From an uncultured Coriobacteriaceae bacterium (GTDB lineage: Bacteria > Actinomycetota > Coriobacteriia > Coriobacteriales > Atopobiaceae), in NCBI GenBank assembly GCA_902766805.1, contig CACXFF010000150.1, positions 1 to 9,199 on the forward strand: a DNA stretch of 9,199 nucleotides. The letters are read 5' to 3'. The notes below the pieces were generated by a model that ran no database searches, had not been told where the DNA came from, and saw nothing but the letters and a program-made list of their open reading frames with translations. Numbering within the stretch: position 1 is the stretch's first letter; each line of letters opens with the position of its first letter. Positions 7,433 through 9,199 of this stretch are shown one piece after another. A program made the translations under genes and the position numbers.

Positions 7433-8437
7433 TCACTCCTGTTCTTGGGCGGCGCAGCTATTGGCGATGCGCTCCACCAGGCCGCCCTCCACGGCGCGTT
7501 TGGCAGCCAAGATGCCATGGTAGACCGCATTCGCGCTCGTGGCGCCGTGGCCGATGAACACCGGCGCTTTGCAACCCAAGAGCACGGCACCGCCGGTCTC
7601 GTCGCCCGACAGGTCGCGCGCGACCTCGCCCAGCGCGGGCTTGAGCAACAGGGCGCCCAGCGCCGCGCGCGGGGACTTGGCCACCGCAGCCTTGATGCGC
7701 TTGACCATGTACTTGGCCGTGCCCTCGAGGGTCTTGAGCGCCACATTGCCGGTGAAGCCGTCGGCTACGATCACGTCGTAGTTGCCCAGCAGCAGGTCCA
7801 CGCCCTCGCAGTTGCCCGCGAAATCGTAGCCCTCACCGTTGTGCTCCTCCAGCAGCGCGTGGAACTCCAGCACCTGCGCGGAGCCCTTCGTCGCCTCCGT
7901 GCCGTTGCTCATGAGCGCGCAGCGCGGGTGCTCGACGCCCATCACCGTGTGGGCAAAGGCGCTGCCCATCTGGGCGAACTGCACGAGCATCTCGGGCTTA
8001 CAGTCGGCGTTTGCGCCCAGGTCCAAGGTCACGGTGCGATGTCCGTCCAAGCCGGGGATGGGCGTCATGAGCGCGGGACGCGTGACGCCGTGGATACGGC
8101 CCACCTTGAGCGTGGCGGCGGCGAGCACCGCGCCGGTGTTGCCCGCGGAGAAGAACGCGTCGGCCTCCCCCGCGCGAATCGCCTCGCAGCCCCTCACGAT
8201 GGACGAGTCACGCTTGGCGCGGATGGCGTCGGCAGGATGCTCGTCCATGCCGATGGCTTCGGTCGTGACGAGCGCCTTGGCGCGCTCATGCTTGGCGCAG
8301 AAGGGCTCGACGACGCTTGCGTCGCCCGCCACGAGCACCTCGACGTCGGCGTGGTCCTTGAGCGCTTTGGCTATGCCTTCCAACACGACCTCGGGCGGCT
8401 CGTCTCCGCCCATGGCATCCACGCACACTCGAATCAT
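7433..8437 (-). CDS. plsX: Phosphate acyltransferase PlsX
   Basis: PlsX converts acyl-ACP and phosphate to acyl-phosphate, the acyl donor for PlsY in the first step of phosphatidic acid synthesis. It is a soluble, peripherally membrane-associated enzyme. The 334-residue protein shows the family motifs in order: VDAMGGD (6-12), MDEHPADAIRAKRDSS (64-79), SAGNTGA (97-103), RPAL (120-123), DLGAN (139-143) and, further on, DGFTGNVALKTLEG. I chose ATG 8437-8435 because VCVDAMGGD directly after it is the normal N-terminus and a perfect AGGAGG lies nine bases upstream; the frame extends 17 codons further, but into the terminator hairpin. The substrate carrier AcpP is encoded next. The gene starts only 27 bases after the U-tract of a terminator, so its expression probably depends on read-through from rpmF or on a promoter overlapping that element. 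Confidence 0.97.
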   Translation of the reverse strand: MIRVCVDAMGGDEPPEVVLEGIAKALKDHADVEVLVAGDASVVEPFCAKHERAKALVTTEAIGMDEHPADAIRAKRDSSIVRGCEAIRAGEADAFFSAGNTGAVLAAATLKVGRIHGVTRPALMTPIPGLDGHRTVTLDLGANADCKPEMLVQFAQMGSAFAHTVMGVEHPRCALMSNGTEATKGSAQVLEFHALLEEHNGEGYDFAGNCEGVDLLLGNYDVIVADGFTGNVALKTLEGTAKYMVKRIKAAVAKSPRAALGALLLKPALGEVARDLSGDETGGAVLLGCKAPVFIGHGATSANAVYHGILAAKRAVEGGLVERIANSCAAQEQE

Positions 8438-8464
8438 CTGTATCTTCCTCCTGCTTTGGACTAC

Positions 8465-8502
8465 AAAGAAAAGGGAGGCCGACCGCACACGGTCGGCCTC
8501 CC
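8465..8502 (-). terminator. Intrinsic terminator between rpmF and plsX
   Basis: A perfect 13-bp stem (GGGAGGCCGACCG at 8473-8485 and its exact complement at 8490-8502) encloses a four-base loop. In the minus direction it is followed at once by TTTTCTTT, a good U-tract. It lies 25 bases after the rpmF stop and is oriented to end rpmF transcripts. The plus direction has no T-run. Because plsX begins just beyond it, it may work as a partial terminator or attenuator within one operon. Confidence 0.9.
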
Positions 8503-8527
8503 TGACCGAACAAGCTTGTGTCGCCGA

Positions 8528-8707
8528 CTACTCGGTGACGATGACCTCACGGTCCTTGTAGTAGCCGCAGCTGGGGCACACGTGGTGCGGCAGCTTGACA
8601 GCGCCGCACTGGGGGCACGTGGAACGCGCCGGCATGGCGAGCTTGCTGTTGGCGGAACGACGGGTGTGGGTGTTCCTGCGGCTCTTCTTCTGCTTGGGTA
8701 CTGCCAT
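8528..8707 (-). CDS. rpmF: 50S ribosomal protein L32 (zinc-ribbon form)
   Basis: This 59-residue basic protein belongs to the large ribosomal subunit. The start MAVPKQKKSRRNTHTRR is diagnostic of L32. The four cysteines Cys31, Cys34, Cys44 and Cys47 (CPQC and CPSC) form an intact zinc ribbon, so this is the zinc-containing form rather than the cysteine-free paralogue that some bacteria express under zinc shortage. It starts at ATG 8707-8705 with a GAGGAG ribosome binding site five bases upstream and ends with TAG. rpmF next to plsX is a classical arrangement linking ribosome and lipid synthesis. The yceD-like gene that often precedes rpmF is not present; the 460 bases upstream contain no convincing gene. 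Confidence 0.98.
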   Translation of the reverse strand: MAVPKQKKSRRNTHTRRSANSKLAMPARSTCPQCGAVKLPHHVCPSCGYYKDREVIVTE

Positions 8708-8736
8708 CTTGACTCCTCTATGAAACGCACTCTCGT

Positions 8737-8757
8737 GGGCGGTGGTCCGGACCGCCC
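8737..8757. repeat. Hairpin/palindrome in the rpmF leader
   Basis: GGGCGGT (8737-8743) pairs perfectly with ACCGCCC (8751-8757) around a seven-base loop. The segment GGTCCGGACC (8744-8753) is itself a perfect 10-base palindrome, so two alternative folds are possible. It lies between the predicted rpmF start site (about 8767) and the ribosome binding site, in the 5'-UTR. Ribosomal protein leaders often carry regulatory structures, but nothing here proves that role. Confidence 0.6.
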
Positions 8758-8773
8758 GAACGCACAGAACAGG

Positions 8774-8803
8774 ATAGTAGCACTAATGACCCCCTTTCGT
8801 CAT
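8774..8803 (-). promoter_or_regulatory. Candidate rpmF promoter with extended -10
   Basis: On the minus strand TACTAT (8779-8774) is preceded by TGC, forming an extended -10 element. ATGACG (8803-8798), sharing TGAC with the -35 consensus, lies 18 bases upstream. Transcription would begin near 8767 and give a leader of about 60 bases. This is the best promoter-like arrangement I see upstream of rpmF. Confidence 0.5.
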
Positions 8804-8842
8804 CCCTAGAAAAAACTACATCAGCCCACCAAAACGACGAAT

Positions 8843-8972
8843 GCGCCAGGCCGCGGCAGCCGAGTGGCCGCGAGGGCGCCGGGGCGTCCGCCACGGGCCT
8901 TGCCCGAAGGCCCTGGCGCCTTCGGACAAGGCCGCAAGGGAGCTCGCAGGGCGGCGAGAGGCCTCCTGCGGC
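8843..8972. other. GC-rich structured segment: nested hairpins with a loop-upstream complementarity
   Basis: The central hairpin pairs 8896-8910 with 8919-8933 (14 of 15 positions) around the loop CCCTGGCG (8911-8918). Loop bases 8912-8918 are exactly complementary to CGCCAGG at 8844-8850, which would make a pseudoknot-like contact. Flanking stems are 8852-8857 with 8867-8872 (CGCGGC/GCCGCG), and 8931-8936 with 8967-8972 (GCCGCA/TGCGGC) containing an inner CTCGC/GCGAG. Sharply AT-rich DNA adjoins on the right. It could be a small RNA on either strand, a leader of the right-edge gene or a repeated extragenic palindrome. I recognise no known RNA family. Confidence 0.5.
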
Positions 8973-9039
8973 AAAAATAAAACGATATGAAAAATGATAT
9001 GGCACTTTTGCGCAAGCCGTCTAGCTGGGTGCCTATACC

Positions 9040-9104
9040 AAACGCTTGGAAAGTGGGGGGTAAACGCTTGGATGTGTGGGGAAAGTCGGGCCAAAACGCT
9101 CGCA
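9040..9104. repeat. Direct repeats AAACGCTTGGA (two exact, one degenerate)
   Basis: AAACGCTTGGA occurs at 9040-9050 and again at 9062-9072, 22 bases apart. A third copy, AAACGCTCGCA, lies at 9094-9104, 32 bases further. The first two units also share a trailing GTGGGG. The spacings are close to two and three DNA turns, which places the sites on one face of the helix. The core AAnCGnTT resembles half-symmetric LacI/GalR-family operators, and the first copy extends to CCAAACGCTTGG with CCAA/TTGG arms. They probably serve the gene starting at 9168. Confidence 0.65.
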
Positions 9105-9167
9105 TCGCCGCTCGCCCCAGCGCAGCATCTGTGCCGCACGCGGATCAGTTGCGCGAAAGGAGCGGAC

Positions 9168-9199
9168 ATGTTTGGCAGGACGATAGGCGGCGGGCCGGA
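9168..9199 (+). CDS. Start of an unidentified plus-strand gene (runs off right edge)
   Basis: ATG at 9168-9170 has a strong AAAGGAG ribosome binding site ending six bases upstream. The visible codons read MFGRTIGGGP and stay open to the edge. Ten residues are too few to identify the protein. It is divergent from rpmF, and the phased repeats at 9040-9104 lie 64-128 bases upstream of its start, a normal place for regulator sites. Confidence 0.5.
   Translation, partial: MFGRTIGGGP

Larger units (their letters stand above)
8708..9167. other. Divergent non-coding region between rpmF and the right-edge gene
   Basis: About 460 bases carry no convincing gene: the frames open here give Arg/Pro/Ser/Ala-rich composition typical of GC-rich non-coding DNA, and none combines a good ribosome binding site with a recognisable protein. 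The region holds the rpmF promoter and leader, a GC-rich folded segment (8843-8972), an AT-rich island (8973-9005, with GATATG twice) and phased direct repeats (9040-9104). The flanking genes point away from each other, so a terminator is not needed here. Confidence 0.7.

Noticed and set aside
7052..8809. A plus-strand open frame of 585 codons opposite acpP, plsX and rpmF
   Set aside because: Antisense composition artefact; it spans several genes and the terminator.
8896..8933. Intrinsic terminator at the long intergenic hairpin
   Set aside because: No T-run follows the stem on either strand and the flanking genes are divergent, so there is no transcript to end here.
9077..9092. GGGGAAAGTCGGGC resembling the conserved GAGGAAAGUCC of RNase P RNA
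   Set aside because: The rest of the RNase P signature is not seen nearby, the segment is part of the repeat array, and a protein start with a strong ribosome binding site follows within 80 bases.
8816..9169. Minus-strand open frame of 117 codons upstream of rpmF, where yceD might be expected
   Set aside because: The product does not resemble YceD or any family I know, contains the structured segment and repeats, and has no clear ribosome binding site.

Overview
The window comes from a high-GC bacterial chromosome and carries a compact block of housekeeping genes, nearly all on the minus strand. Read in transcription order (right to left) it is rpmF, plsX, acpP, rnc, smc, ftsY, ffh and then the start of an unidentified gene that runs off the left edge. 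A short plus-strand reading frame begins at the right edge, divergent from rpmF. The order plsX-acpP-rnc-smc-ftsY-ffh is the core of the classical Firmicutes cluster, while the GC-rich coding and the Cys4 L32 point to an actinobacterial background. Together this suggests a Coriobacteriia-like organism (Olsenella/Atopobium/Collinsella relatives). That assignment is inference from gene order and composition only.

Layout: 1-355 is the N-terminal part of an Ala/Glu-rich protein of unknown function. 356-527 is an intergenic leader with a perfect 10-bp hairpin. 528-1913 is ffh, 1923-2825 ftsY, 2857-6384 smc, 6385-7077 rnc, 7094-7330 acpP, 7433-8437 plsX and 8528-8707 rpmF. 8708-9167 is a divergent, non-coding region with an rpmF promoter, a strongly folded GC-rich segment and a set of direct repeats. 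9168-9199 is the first codons of a plus-strand gene.

The genes link three processes. PlsX and AcpP feed phospholipid synthesis. Ffh and FtsY are the protein pair of the signal recognition particle pathway that delivers nascent membrane proteins to that membrane. SMC compacts and segregates the chromosome. RNase III would process rRNA and double-stranded RNA. From acpP to ffh the gaps are only 0 to 31 bases, so one operon is likely, with a possible internal promoter before acpP. A strong intrinsic terminator sits between rpmF and plsX, only 27 bases before the plsX start.

The most striking observation is that rnc is interrupted by a single in-frame TAG codon (codon 56), directly after the catalytic ERLEFLGDS signature, while everything downstream stays in frame and well conserved. 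A residue that coordinates metal in RNase III also appears as Asn rather than Asp. Either the gene is freshly inactivated, or it is read through or recoded, or the base is a sequencing error. The second region worth attention is the divergent intergenic stretch 8843-9104. It combines a long hairpin whose loop is complementary to an upstream segment (pseudoknot-like) with phased AAACGCT repeats.
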